From Norana najaformis (taxonomy: Eukaryota; Annelida; Clitellata; Crassiclitellata; Hormogastridae), in contig OZ029914.1 in assembly GCA_964023275.1 (NCBI GenBank), positions 33,301,351 to 33,365,350 of the forward strand: DNA of 64,000 bases, read 5' to 3'. The translations under genes and the position numbers were made by a program. Under the pieces are notes generated by a model that was not told the origin of the DNA, ran no database searches, and saw only the letters and a list, made by a program, of their open reading frames with translations. Below are positions 11,600-23,277 of this stretch, one piece after another (position 1 is the stretch's first letter; every line of letters starts with the position of its first letter).

Positions 11600-12041
11600 T
11601 CATTAGTAATGCAGAACTAAGACCGAGCTCCTGTAGATGGAGGATCCTGAAAGAACAGTCATTTAATTTTTTGCATTTAAGGTTACCATTAACATTTGGT
11701 GTGCTTCAGCTTTGTTTACCTCTTACATTAATACAAAAAACTACTTTTGAGAATAAAATGAGAGCGTGAATGTGATTTTATACTGACTTATGATACATGT
11801 AATGAATTGGCATGTTTTGAAAAAACGAGTTAAGTTGTATACCTTGGAGATAAATATTGATGACTCTGTGGGTTGGTCCAGCTTGCTTTGTTAGCCTGTG
11901 TGTACTGGATGCTCACATGCTTAAACATTGGGCTAACGTTTGTGATGAGTCATATTTTGTGGAAACCATAAAATTTATTGAATCCACACAAATTCTTAAG
12001 TTAAGCGATTAACAAAACCTACTGCCAAATATTAACGTTAC
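11600..12041. repeat. Repeat block d, lies in the intron after exon 12042-12224
   Basis: Matches 28640-29327 closely. Examples are gcatgttttgaaaaaacgag, cgcttaaacattgggcta (with one change) and aagttaagcgattaac. The match runs to the first intron base beside the donor. The partner has an extra insertion of about 275 bp (roughly 28970-29247). Confidence 0.85.
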
Positions 12042-12224
12042 CTGAACCTCCATCACAGAAAAGTGCTTTCTGAAGGTGTCGGGAATCGCCTGTATGTCGG
12101 TTATTGTTGCCAGACAGGCTACAGACTTGTTCAGAAGATCGTGAATCTCGAGACCCTGGCTGAAGCATAGGCACGTAGCAAGCGACATTTCTTCTACGTT
12201 CTTTAGGGCCAGAATGCACGGAGC
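12042..12224 (-). CDS. Putative coding exon, 61 codons
   Basis: Family not recognised. On the minus strand a fully open 61-codon segment runs from ctgag/GCTCCG to a consensus donor (GTTCAG, then GTAACG). The peptide is helical: it begins APCILALKNVEEMS, has EIHDLLNKSV in the middle and ends HFSVMEVQ. Phase is 0 at both ends and fits the start of the 5469-6302 exon and a possible donor end of the 16431-16618 exon. It has exactly the length of the homologous part of exon 29328-29522 and shares its intron, but only about one residue in five. The acceptor (tctgag) has a poor pyrimidine tract. Confidence 0.5.
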
Positions 12225-12314
12225 CTCAGATTTAGATATTAAAATTTTTATAAATTTTAACTAACATTTTTATAAATTTTAACTTAGGGAAAACTATTGG
12301 TCTGTGGAGATGTT

Positions 12315-12326
12315 GAAGGCTGTCAG
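12315..12326. repeat. LINE target-site duplication, left
   Basis: gaaggctgtcag, repeated exactly at 15724-15735 on the other side of the LINE. Confidence 0.9.
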
Positions 12327-15300
12327 TTCTCTTCTTCTTCTTTGCTTCTCCTCAGTCAGGCTACCGCCGACGATGAGTCCTCAACCTGCCGTCTCCACTG
12401 TTCTCTGTCGTTGATCTTGTCCCTTGCTTCTCTCATGCTTATTTTCATTCCCTCCAGATCTTCTCTTATGTTGTCCATCCATTTCTTTTGTTGTCTTCCT
12501 CTGCTCCTCCTTCCTTCTATATATCCATTTAGAGCCAATGATGGTAATCTGTTATTGTCCATTCTCATCACATGTCCTAGCCATTTTAGTCTTTTCTTCC
12601 TTATTCTATCAATGAGTGTTTCTTCCTGTCCCAGTTCTCTCCTAGTCACCTCGTTTCTGATCCTTTCTCTTCTACTCCTGCCCTTTATTCTTCTCAGCCA
12701 GCTCATCTCCGCCGCCAAAAGCTTCCTCTCATCTTCTTTTCTCAGACACCAGCATTCTGAGCCATACAGTAGTACTGGTATGACCAAGGCTTCGTACAGC
12801 TTCATCTTGGTTCTCGTTGATATATTCCTGTCTCTCCAGATTTTATTTAGCTTGCCGAACATTGCACATGCCAGAGTACTTCTTCTCTTGATGTCTTTTG
12901 TACATCTGGCGTTTTCTGTAATAAGCCCTCCTAGGTATACAAACTCTGTCACTTGTTCTAACTTTTCTCCTCCTAATCTAATATCCAGTACCTCATTTCT
13001 TTTCCCCACTGTCATCGTCTTGGTCTTCTGTGCATTGATCCTGAGTCCCAGGTCTTGCTGCTGGAGTCCACCTTGTTGGTCAGGTCCTGCAGATATAACC
13101 TGCTCTCTGCTACTAGATCTATATCATCTGCAAATCTGAGGTTATTGAGGATCTTCCCTCCCACCTTTACTCCCTCCTCTGTGTCACTCAGCGCCAGGCG
13201 CATCACAGCCTCCAAGATCAGATTGAACAGATCCGGCGATAACCCGCAGCCCTGTCTTACCCCCACAGCCGTCCTGAACCATTCTGTCAATTCTCCATCC
13301 ACTCTCACAGCACTGATTGTTTTGCTGTACAGGTCCTCTAGCAGCCCCACCAACCTCTCCGGTACTCCAAAATGTCTCAGCACCTGCCACAGGCCCTCTC
13401 GCCATACGCTATCAAATGCTTGTCGAAAGTCTATGAAGTTGTTGTATAGCGTCTTGTTTTTTTTCAAAAAACTTTTCAGATAATTGTCTTACCACAAACA
13501 GTTGGTCTATCGTACCTCTCCCAGCTCTAAAACCCGCTTGTTCTTCGGCTATCACCTCTTCCACATGCTTTCTCAACCTCTGCTGCAGCACCCTAGTATA
13601 CACCTTTCCTGGATTGCTCAGCAAGCTGATACCTCTGTAATTTCCGCAATCCTTCATGTCTCCTTTCTTGTAAATAGGTATTATGATCGCCTTTCCCCAA
13701 TCTCTAGGGCAGTTTCCTTCATGGTACATCATGTTACATAGTGTATGTAGCATTTCTACTGAGCATCCTTCGTCGGCCTGTATCATCTCCGCCGTGATAT
13801 TATCTTCTCCTGGGCTTTTCTTCTTCTTTAATCCCCTTATTGCCCATGTCACCTCTTCTCTGAGTATATCCTCCATCTCTGCGTGTCCATTGCAGGTCGG
13901 TATCTCAGATAGAACCGTCGCATCTACCGGGTTTTGCTCATTGTATAATTTTTCATAATAATGTTTCCATCGCTTCTTAATTTTTTCCCTATCCTCCAAT
14001 ATATGTCCCTCTCCATCCCTCACTGCCGTAGTTCTTGACTTGACCGTGCCACATATTTCTTTCACTGCCTGGAAAAGTGTATCTGTTCGCTGTGTTTTTG
14101 CGTTCTTTTCTAGTTCGTTACATTTTTCTTCCAACCAGTTCTCTTTACACTCTTTAGCCTTCCTCTTGATTTCCTTTGTGATCTTGTTGTATCTCTTTTT
14201 GTTTTCCTCGCTGATTGTTCTTGTTGGTCTCATATCTCTTCGTTTTTCGCTCATTTCCAAGACCTCTCTGGAAATCCACGGCTTTCTCGGCTGATTTCTG
14301 TTATATCCCATTGTTCTTTCCGCTGTTCCCGTATAAATCTCTATAATCTTTTTCCAGATGCTCTCCACCGTTTGCAGTTCGTCTACCTTTGTCTGTCTCC
14401 ATCTATCATTCAACATGTTGCTGTATTTTTGCCTCACTTCCGTCTCCTTTAGTTTCTCCGTGTCAAATCTCTTGTTTATCGCTTCCTTCCGGACTGTTCT
14501 TAGCCTGATTTTAAAACCGGCCATAACCAGTTTATGGTCCGAATTAATATCTGGTTTGGAGAAGGTTCTACATGTTGTCACCCCGTTCTTCCATCTGTTA
14601 CCAACCAGTATGAAGTCAATCATGTTCTTTGTTTGTCCATCTGGTGATTCCCACGTCCACTTTCGATTTCCTTTCCTTTGGTAAAATGCCGTATTCATTA
14701 TTTTTAGTCTGTTGTTTAAGCAGAAGTTTAGTAGCCTTTCGCCTCTTTCATTTTCCTCTCCACATCCATACCTGCCCAATACTCCTTCCCATTCTCTCCA
14801 ATCCCTTCCTACTTTTGCATTGAAGTCTCCCATCACTATTGTCAGTTCTCTATCCGGTATATTCTGTATCGCTCCCTGCAGATCCGCATAGAAGTTCTCA
14901 ATATCCTCCTCCGTCGAGTCCGCCGTTGGTGCATAAACCTGTACCACCGTTGCTCTTCCAAAGGCCGTTTGAAACCTTGCTTTTATTATTCTCGGGCTGA
15001 CTGCTTTATAGCCTAGGAGTGCTCTGGCCACCTCTTTTTTCATGATCAGCGCCACCCCCTCCTGATGTCTGCCATCCATTCGTCCAGAGTATATAATCTT
15101 GTGCTCTCCCTTGTTTATCTCTCCCTCTCCTGCCCATCTCACCTCTGACAGTCCCAAAATACTCCAGTTGACTTCCCTCATCTGATGCATCAAAATCTCC
15201 AATTGTCCCGTTGCATACAGAGTTCTTACATTCCATGTTCCTACAAACATCCGTTCTTCACATCCAAAGATTTTTTCTTTTGCACAGGGATTTCTCTTGT

Positions 15301-15723
15301 TTACGACCTGGGTGGCCCCGTCTATTCCACCCCTGCTGGACGCGGCGCTCCTCATCCGTTGATGGGAAGCCCCGTTCACGTCGTTGCCCACTTCTCTGTT
15401 TAGGTACATAGTCATGTTGAGGTGTCTTTGTCTCTATGCCAGACGGTGACCAATCCTCTTCTGGCAGGGTAAGGAAGCCGGTGGGCCTTATTGACCTCCT
15501 GCGCCCTCAGGTGTCCTTCCAGCACCTGCCTCCTGCGTTAGCCAGCTATTTTCAGGGTTCCCGGTAGGCCTGTCCACCTCGCGAAACGCCCAAGGTGGTC
15601 CTTCTGCCCAGGGTTTCTCCTGGACATTCACTACTGATGGCATAGCCCCACCGGGCAATCCCCTATTTAGCTGTTCACCCCCCCACCGCGGTGAGGTGCA
15701 GGTAGGGCTTTGGGGGGGGGGGG
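12327..15723 (-). mobile_element. Near full-length RTE-like non-LTR retrotransposon
   Basis: The minus strand runs from a C-rich 5' end (cccccccccccccaaagccc) through a 5' UTR of about 300 bp and one ORF (AP endonuclease then reverse transcriptase) to a short (GAA)n tail. Perfect 12-bp target duplications flank it. About 3.4 kb is typical for RTE-type elements. It landed inside repeat block e. Clade assignment is from motif style (TWNVRTL, LSEVRW, single ORF, trinucleotide tail) and should be checked by RT phylogeny. Confidence 0.9.
12356..15415 (-). pseudogene. LINE endonuclease/reverse transcriptase ORF, two frameshifts
   Basis: Encodes the single retrotransposition protein. The first segment (15415 down to 13412) starts MTMYLNREVG and carries the endonuclease: TWNVRTL at 60-66, catalytic E91 in LSEVRW, GDFNAKVG at 196-203, and SDH at 292-294 with H294. 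The RT N-terminal half (YRGISLL, QAGFRAGRG) follows. A one-base excess in an A8 run near 13460 breaks the frame. The next segment (13467-13012) has DFRQAFDSVW, GVRQGCGLSPDLF and the catalytic FADD. A one-base loss in a G run near 13050 shifts again. The last segment (13015-12356) is the connection/C-terminal domain (YGSECWCLRKED, KRLKWLGHVMR). Both lesions sit in homopolymers, so assembly error is possible. Confidence 0.9.
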
Positions 15724-15735
15724 GAAGGCTGTCAG
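15724..15735. repeat. LINE target-site duplication, right
   Basis: gaaggctgtcag, identical to 12315-12326. Confidence 0.9.
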
Positions 15736-16430
15736 TGCAATAAACTTATTCTTATGAAATGCTAAGGTTACAAAAACTCTACAACAAAGAAAGATATAAC
15801 TCAATCATAATTGTAAACTCAAGATTTCTGTAGCTCCGAACAAAAGCCAAATCCCTGGAACCAGCTCATTCACAGGCACAATCAACTAGCTTGATAAATG
15901 AAACCACTCCCTCATCATATAACAGCACTGTCTCATCCCTAGAGACTGTGAAACATCATTATCTTGGCTGGTTCTGTCCAAGGGATTGACTTGAATTGGT
16001 GTTTACAGTCATGCTTAAGTGATGAAAGGTATGTTACATTCTGATACAAAATTGAAAGAATGCTCATATTCTGTAAGTAAACTGAAAGTGCCCTGAGCAA
16101 GACCAAAATTACGTTTTATTCACAGAGCTAATGTAGCATAAATCAGCAATCATACAGTTTAAACAAACACAAAACACATAACACAGCAAAAATTAAATGC
16201 CAAAAATTTCAAACTATAATGTTGAGCAACTGATAACTAGCAGTTTGCAAAATTATACTCTAATTTGTTGAACTTTTCAAGGATCAACATCACAAAGCCA
16301 AATGCTGCATCACAGGGTATGGTTTATGGCACAGAACTTTGCTTCATGGTGTTCCTCACTGTTGGACCATCTTACCACCTTTCACATAACATTCATGTTT
16401 GCATGACTGATCTCTGTCTTAAAAAACCCA

Positions 16431-16618
16431 CTACACTGATTTCATTGTTATAAGGTTTAGAGTGCATACTTCTGCAAAAAGAAGATCCATTGTCAGAATA
16501 TTCAAATTAGCAGCTTGTTTCACTATTAACACTTCTCCACATAGTTCATGTAGTATTTCAGACACGTCATCACCTAAATCTACAAGACACAATTCTTCTC
16601 GTGTACATGGTATTTTTG
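16431..16618 (-). CDS. Putative exon, acidic/helical, possibly not terminal
   Basis: Family not recognised. An acceptor on the minus strand (tatttacacag, then CA at 16618) supplies two bases. With the single G left by exon 17594-17702 these make GCA (Ala), and the frame stays open to TAG at 16431. The peptide includes KIPCTREELCLVDLGDD and SEILHELCGEVLIVKQ. Near its end LLFAE is followed by GTATGC, a plausible donor in phase 0 that would link to exon 12042-12224. If that donor is used, the last 14 codons are intron. The phase match with its neighbour is the best evidence that it is real. Confidence 0.55.
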
Positions 16619-16859
16619 CTGTGTAAATAGGCAACGAATGTCAAATTACAGCATACCATGAAACATACAACTATTTAGAATGCAACATTATGCTGCATTG
16701 TATTGTGTTGTGTTACACAGCTGCATTTGATGTTGCCCTCCTCCAAGAATTCATAAATGCACATAAGACCATACTACAGAGCATTTGTGCATGAAGGACT
16801 TGCTTTGGGTCCGTACACAGAAATTGCCTTTGGGAGGCTTGAATCTGCACACTTAATAA

Positions 16860-17160
16860 TAATAATAAGACAATTTATATAGCGCCGTGGCACAGCCGAG
16901 GCCAAAGAAAAGGGCGCTGTACAAGGGCTCAAAAATCAACTGCAGTCATAAGATATCCTAAAAGATGTGTCTTGAGTCGTGACTTGAATGTGTCCAGGGA
17001 TGGGGCATTCGTCACATTCTCAGGAAGACTGTTCCATGCAGTGGGTCCGGCGACAGTGAAGGAACGTTCGCCGAACTTCGTGGAAGAACATGGGACATGC
17101 AGTTGATTCCTCGATGAGGAATGAGTACGCACACATTTCAAGTCAAGCGCTGTAACCAAT
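16860..17160 (-). mobile_element. LINE 3' end (CR1/L2-like) with C-terminal peptide
   Basis: The minus strand encodes GERSFTVAGPTAWNSLP then LDTFKSRLKTHLLGYL, the classic C-terminus of CR1/L2-type LINE ORF2. It is followed by a 3' UTR with gcgctatataaattgtctta and a (TTA)n tail at about 16860. Confidence 0.85.
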
Positions 17161-17593
17161 CAGCTACCATGCCACCCACTTTAAGTTATGTTACATTGTC
17201 TTATATTACCTTTACACTACATTGGACTTATATGCGTACATATATACTATATGAGAGTAAATTCCATTACTAGTTGTTTGACAGTATGTTTTCTCTTCAG
17301 TTTACTGTCTTTTAGTATGAATTGCTCATTGTCAAGTGGGATGTTGTCTTCCACTAACAAAGATTACCAATTTGCACAGACCAATTGAGCATAAAGGTCC
17401 CTACGCTGTAAATGCCTCGATGTACTTAGCTTACATTGGTGGAAGTTGGACTTTCTGGAAAATGTACCTTAATCTAGATTCACACTGAAACAAATGGTCC
17501 AAAGCCTTGAATTTGATGTAAGTAAAAGGCAAATTAAATATGCAGTTCAAATCGTCAAATGATATTAATTGAAGCAGTCATGTATGCTCTTAC

Positions 17594-17702
17594 CTTCACC
17601 TCCCTCGAATAACACAAAACCTCCTAGGTCTTCAAAGGTGTTTGTGCCCCTAATTGCTAGAATGAGTGTTGATAAATCCTGTAGATAGTCTTTCAACACG
17701 TC
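17594..17702 (-). CDS. Putative internal exon, 109 nt
   Basis: Family not recognised. Flanked by strong splice sites on the minus strand: acceptor tttttaccag before GACGTG at 17702, and donor GGTGAAG with GTAAGAG from 17593. The frame is phase 0 in and phase 1 out. The peptide includes DVLKDYLQDLSTLILAIRG and ends FVLFEGGE. Phase agrees with exon 20384-20498 upstream and 16431-16618 downstream. Confidence 0.65.
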
Positions 17703-17994
17703 CTGGTAAAAAACATGTACTTTAATATAATAATGGATTAATTTATAATTTAATAATGGATTATAATTATAACTTATAATTTCATAGGTTTTTAACCAGA
17801 GCATAAAATCTACAGGGAGTGGAAAATACTATTCAGTGCAACTCTGGAATGGCTAATATTTTCCAAACAATGTCCATGATCATAAAACTGAAGATATAGA
17901 AACTGTGGCGTATAGCTATTGAAGTGGCACACAAGGGCACCAATGGCAGGAGACATGGACACAACTTATCAGTGTAACTGATGTCTAGTGATAT

Positions 17995-19049
17995 TTGGTA
18001 TGACCGTCAGGACAGGACGGTGGTCAGTTGGACAAAGGACATATGCGTTTTGCATTAGACACTGATGCAATAGAAGTTACTAATTAGTAATAATAATTAA
18101 TGAATATATAAGGATAACAAAGATTTTGAGATCCGATTGTAAATATTTGCAAATACATGCAGTAAAGTAAACAACAATAATGCTAAATACAAGAAAGCTT
18201 GAATTTTTCTGTAAAAGATTTTGATTGTTGTTATGTTTCAAAGATCAGCATTCTGAGTAAAGCAGATTGTCATTGTTGATTGCCAGTTCATCTTTTTCTT
18301 TTGTTGAAGGCGGTCCTTCATCTGTTGGTGGTTTGCATGTGTGAATGTCTGGTTCTCCTGCAGTATATTGCATTTATTTGATTTTTATTGTCTATGAATA
18401 ATGGGTGTATATTTTGCCACAGTTTGGTTAAAGGATCTGTACATAGAGCAATACCAACAGCAATTTGAGCAAGTGGAAGAAACTTACCAGCTCTTCTGCT
18501 GCTTCCAAATCATTATTTGTCATCATGCCATCCTGCTTAAGGGCTGTAGCATTTGTGTTGTCACAACTCACTTGCTTCTTACATACCCAAAAAATGCCTT
18601 TTTGCTTTCTGTGAATGTTGTGACCAGTTTCAAAGTTTCCTTTGCTTTATCTGCTTCGATCAGTTTGCTCACTTTATTTCTTAAGAGTTTATACTTCTTG
18701 CAGTACTTTTGATGTTGGGTGTAATTTGATATGACAATCAAGAAAGGTTGTCAGTCGGAGAGAGGATGTATGGTGTTAGTGCCTTGTGCATGAGACAGTG
18801 GTGCAACAGAAGTTACTAATTGATAATTATTATAATCAATGAATATGTAAGGATAGCAAAGTTTTCAAGAGTTGATCGTAAATATTTGCAAATATATGCA
18901 GTCAAGTTACCACAATAATGTTAAATACAAGAAGCTTGAATTTTTCTGTAAAAGATTTTGACTGTTGTTGAGTATGTTTAAAGATCAGCATTCAGAGTGC
19001 AGCAGATTGTCAGATTCTAACCATGCTCATCTTTTTTCAGAAGGCGGTC
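17995..19049. repeat. Local direct duplication, about 325-bp units
   Basis: 17995-18320 and 18727-19049 match in order: gaagttactaatt, gtaaatatttgcaaata, gcttgaatttttctgtaaaa, aaagatcagcattc and aaggcggtcc. Each unit starts with a LINE-type 3' end (ttgcattagacactgatgca) followed by an AAT-rich tail. Confidence 0.8.
18490..18700 (-). mobile_element. LINE ORF2 linker fossil
   Basis: The minus strand reads KLIEADKAKETLKLV, then SKKAFFGYVRSK, and after a frameshift ALKQDGMMTNNDLEAAEEL. This matches the segment between endonuclease and RT in CR1-type LINEs (KAFFxYVRSK...GPL.DxxG...AExLNxFF). It is disrupted by stops. Confidence 0.65.
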
Positions 19050-19279
19050 CTAGGGATTCAGTTGGATCTTCTGAGAAGTCGTGTGTTTCTTCTGTTTCTT
19101 GATAAGGTGGTAAGCCTGGTTTGAGTATGTGACTGTCTGGCGATGCTGCAAATCATTCTCAGTCGTTGTGCTGTCCTGTTTACAGTGATGTAGTATTTGT
19201 AACTGGACTGTTTTTCATCAATAGCAGCTTGTTGATGTCAGCCATCAGTTCGGAAGTAAATTGACTATCCCTGTCTGTA

Positions 19280-19720
19280 TATATCCGTTGTGCTATTCCC
19301 ATTCAACAGAAGGGTACAACTCAAATAATGCCTCTGGAACTTCCTCAGCACTGATTCCTTTCAATGGAATTGCCTCGCAAGACCTGATAATAGGAATCAG
19401 TTCAAACAGGAAGAAGCTGTTTGACAAAGCTAAAGATGTTATGATCCATAACTAGCTATTCAAGAATTTCAGATAAAAAATTCGAAGTTGAGATGGGTCT
19501 GTAATTAAATAGGTCGTCAGGGTAAAGAAAAGGTTTATTTAACAAAGGATGAACTAAGGCATGAGCAAAAGCAGCCGGGAAGGATCCCTCATGCAATGGG
19601 TAATTAATTGATCATTGATGTAATGGTTGGACTTAGAACATCAAAGCACTGTTTCGGAAGAGTTGTCAGAATTGTATCAAGGAGATAGCTTTAGTTAGTT
19701 GAAGAAAAGATGAGTCTACG
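19280..19720 (-). mobile_element. LINE reverse-transcriptase fossil
   Basis: The minus strand reads REGSFPAAFAHALVHPLLNK, then YPDDLFNYRPIS and FLSEILE. These are the conserved 'P...W K xAxVxPLLKK...L..YRPIS.L.FLSKILE' blocks of CR1-like RT. In-frame stops and shifts mark it as dead. Confidence 0.75.
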
Positions 19721-20383
19721 AAACTCTGCAAGAGTTGTTGTGTAAAACAGGAGGTGAAAAACTTGGATGAAGAAACTTACCACATACCGAGAGTATCCTA
19801 CAAATTTCAGTGTAATGCCAGAAATTTTATGTTCTAAGAAGGTCAAGACTTTACTGGGTCTTGGATAGCCGAGAACACAGCAGAGGACAGTTTTAACTTC
19901 TCTCTGTGTAATAACTTATTCGCAGCCATCCAGTTTTTGGTGATGCAAAACTTTCAGTAATTAAATTTGTTAAATATATAGATTTGGCAGATGAAACAAG
20001 TTTTCGCACAAGCTCGCACTGCTGCTTGAACCTAATATGGTCAAAGGGAAGGCAAGTGTGGCACCATCAATGTTCTGACTTCTGCAATGCCTTGCTTCAG
20101 AAATAACAGAGTTAAACCAAGGCTGTAGTGTGCGATCTGCTATTTATTTCTCAAGCCATCCGAGTTTGTACATGGGAGCCCAACACGGTGTGCAGCTGTG
20201 GTGAAGAATTTCGCCCGCTAAAATATCTTCGCAAGGTGATCGTGGTCAAGGCTAAAATGGTTGCTATAGAAAACCTTGAAAATATTTAATATTTGTTATG
20301 TTTAAATTGCAACACAGGGAAGCACGACTGTTGTTCATGGCACCGCACAGATTTTATGGTAACTAAAAATTTCTTTCACTCAC
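19721..20383. other. Unassigned, probably decayed LINE and intron
   Basis: Between the RT fossil and exon 20384-20498. No intact coding sequence was seen. Confidence 0.4.
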
Positions 20384-20498
20384 CTTCCTCAATTGAACTT
20401 TCAGACCACTGCCGTCAGAGTAATCTGGTGTAGTGTACAGAACATACACGTGACTAAAGTTTACTCTGGGCATTGCATGTTTCCAGACTTGACTCTGG
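20384..20498 (-). CDS. Putative internal exon, 115 nt
   Basis: Family not recognised. The acceptor ttatttcacag precedes C at 20498 and the donor AGGAAG is followed by GTGAG; both are consensus. Only one frame is open: one base plus 38 codons, including QVWKHAMPRVNFSHVYVLY and ending SGLKVQLRK. It leaves in phase 0, matching exon 17594-17702. The other two frames contain stops, which supports the reading. Confidence 0.65.
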
Positions 20499-22421
20499 CT
20501 GTGAAATAAGAAATCTGAAGAAAAATTATTCAGACTGTCAGCAGTTTATCACAAAATTAAATTGTTGAGACATAACTTTTTTAAATTAAGGAACTGTTTC
20601 GATAGTCATCAATAAGCAGGAGTTAAACATGACATGGGTTTTGGGCTTACACTCTCGTCTTGCTTGAGGAAACCATAACTTCTTTGCAATGGCTTCCTAA
20701 TCTAATTTAGTATACCCATCAAAATCGATTGATCTTGTATCTTAGGGTCCTTAATAATATACTGCAAAACATGCTTAACAGATGGTATCCAATGTGGTAA
20801 AAACTAAGTTTTGCAGAAAGTTTTCACAAGCTTTAGGTATTGTCTCGGACCTGCCCCATTTGTCACCAAACAGATTTTGGTACCTGTGCTAACTGGAAAG
20901 TGAAAGTCCATGACCTGGGGATTAGTCTACTACCATCTCAGGGGCCTAAATAATGGACATGAGCACCTCCCTGCATCCTCTGTGGGATACGCGATGATTT
21001 ACTGCCCAATATTAAGATGCAAAGTTATGTTATCTACCCCAGAGACTAAGTATGAAAGTGCTAGTACTCATGCAGGGAAAGATAATCCTGCCATTCTTGA
21101 AGCCAGAATGGCAACGTTACTGCATCCAGATGTGACAATGTGTTCTGTACAATGCTTAGATTTCTATCATATTTAGGCCATTTTGCACATTTTAATAAAC
21201 GGACAAAAATATTGCTTTTCTCTGGTTGTTCCTTGACCATGAAGTGTAAGAAATGGCCATGCAAAGTCAGCAGCTGTGTGGCTGAAACTTCTAAAAGGAT
21301 TTGGTAACTTCAGTCAGCGGTGCCATAATCTGAGTTGCTGTCAGTGTGACTATTACATGGCATGTATGTGTTCTCCCATTCATAAATAACTTCGTGTGCA
21401 GAAAGAATCCAGTATCTCTGATAACTCTGAAAGTGTGTGATTTGTGCCACAGACATGAGCTCCCTTTTCATGTTCACATTTCACAATCAGTCTTTTGACT
21501 TCATGTCTTCGAGGTAGAATTATTGAATAGCATGCGTGATATGACAAGACTTTGACATCGACCAGTCTTGCTGTTATTTCACATTAAACAATCTTCATCC
21601 AGCTGAGGACTTAACATTTACAATTTTATACTGGCTGGCAGTGATTTTCGTTGAAGCAAGGCTTGATATTCTTTGCTTAAAGCCTCATGTTGGGAAGCTT
21701 TTATCAAAGGATTTTGGTGTCTTTGAATTTCTTTGCACTGCAGTTCTCCATGCATCCTTTCGTGATTGCTGCATTTATTGATAAACTGGAGAACCCATGG
21801 TTGCACACGTATCAATTATTTCCAATCTGAGTATGTGTCTAGATTCAACCTGTCCACCAGGTTAACCATTCAGTTGTTAATTATTAAAGTCAGTGTTAAA
21901 TCTCAATGCTGATCAGTTTTCTTCTTTCACATGGTATGTAGTCATTTACAAGTTCAACTGGACAGGTAGGCCAACACTCTTGCTTCTTGCAATTACACCT
22001 TTTCTTTTTGTGACATGTTCTTGACATGCATGTTCTTGCTTCCACATTGTGCAACTTCTATTTTCCAAAACTTCTACATTGTTGAATTGATTCCATCAAT
22101 AATCTTCTTGAAGGAAATAAGTGTAATTCAAGCTTGTAGGGCATGCATTTACTTCTGGTTATGGTTTTCTGACACATGTTCATGCAACTGAATGACACAA
22201 ACTCCTACACAAAGCACAAGTAACCAGTTGTTTCCGGTCATTTACATTTCCCGTGTAAACGGAACACACATGAAAGAAACATACGTAAGAGAAACACACA
22301 ATGTCTTTAAATTAATAACGACATGCCATTTTTTCAGCAAAGAGAATGGAGAAAATGAGAGTACCGATACATGATTGGCAAAATTAAGTTTTAAAAAACA
22401 CAAAAAAGAAAGTGTAAAGTG
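20499..22421. other. Unassigned, intron-like
   Basis: AT-rich, without recognisable exon or element. Short ORFs here show no family features. Confidence 0.4.
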
Positions 22422-22614
22422 TCAGTAAAGTTTAACTGTATCTAACACGAAAGATATTGTAGGATGAAGTTCAAATTCCCATGAAGCATCGACTCGTAAA
22501 TCAAAGTCAAGGTCCATCGAGGTGATTTTGCCACTGGGGAATCGGAAATTCCTCCAGTTGTCCAAGTCACTAAGATCTTGTTCTTCAGCACACACCTCTT
22601 GCAAGTGTAGATTT
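22422..22614 (-). CDS. Putative exon, beta-rich peptide
   Basis: Family not recognised. The acceptor aaaaccgcag precedes A at 22614. The open frame reads NLHLQEVCAEEQDLSDLDNW, then RNFRFPSGKITSMDLDFDL and WEFELHPTISFVL. It closes at TGA 22422 (VKLY stop), so this is either a terminal exon or it ends at an unseen weak donor near 22435-22440 (ACA, then GTTAAA). Its end phase does not fit exon 20384-20498 directly, so a missing exon or a separate gene end is implied. Confidence 0.5.
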
Positions 22615-23277
22615 CTGCGGTTTTCTTTGTCAGTTGTTCTTTTATATATTCCAGAACTGAATCAGACCTAGAAGATAGCTATGCAAGGACTTCCTATTGG
22701 CAAGGGCAGGATTTCACAAAATTTAGACTTTAACTATGGAGACCAAGACATACTGCATCATGACTTTGTTCTTGTTTTGACCAACACAGTTATCGATATA
22801 TATGTACAGCAATGTTCCCCAAGTGAGTATGTCTCCAGATAATTAATGGTTTACCATAATGTAGACAGAGTTCAGTCCATTCCCTGTCAAAATTGACTGG
22901 CATAATGTAGTTCATTAGCTGTCCTGCTGCTTCATTGTTCATGCCACATATTCTGAAGCTTTATCTTCCTTACGTAACTTGACAGTGAAAGTAGTCACAA
23001 ATATTACAGATGTGCAATTTGGTTTCCCAGCATGGCAGGGGTCAGAGATTTGAATCCAGGAAGCCAGTCGCTCAACATGGTAAAACCAGCATGTGGAAGC
23101 CAGTCACTTGAAGTAAAAAATGAACGTGGTTTTCATCATAATGAATAAAGGAAATATATAGCAATTTTTATGTACTGTAAACATAATTTGTAATGCCAAG
23201 TTTAAATAAAATTAGTTTACATGAATGAGTTAATATGAAATTTTGTGTGCAATTCGAAGCAGATAATTGATAACAAA

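Larger units (their letters stand above)
12230..16250. repeat. Repeat block e, split by the LINE at 12327-15723
   Basis: Segments 12230-12326 and 15736-16250 match 27720-28390 continuously: tggagatgttgaag, ctgtcagtgcaataaa, attcttatgaaatgc, ttcacaggcacaatcaact and gtttacagtcatgctta. The LINE insertion is absent from the partner, so the partner shows the empty site. Confidence 0.9.

Noticed and set aside
12297-14823. Plus-strand Leu/Ser-rich ORFs, up to 280 aa
   Set aside because: Antisense of the LINE coding strand.
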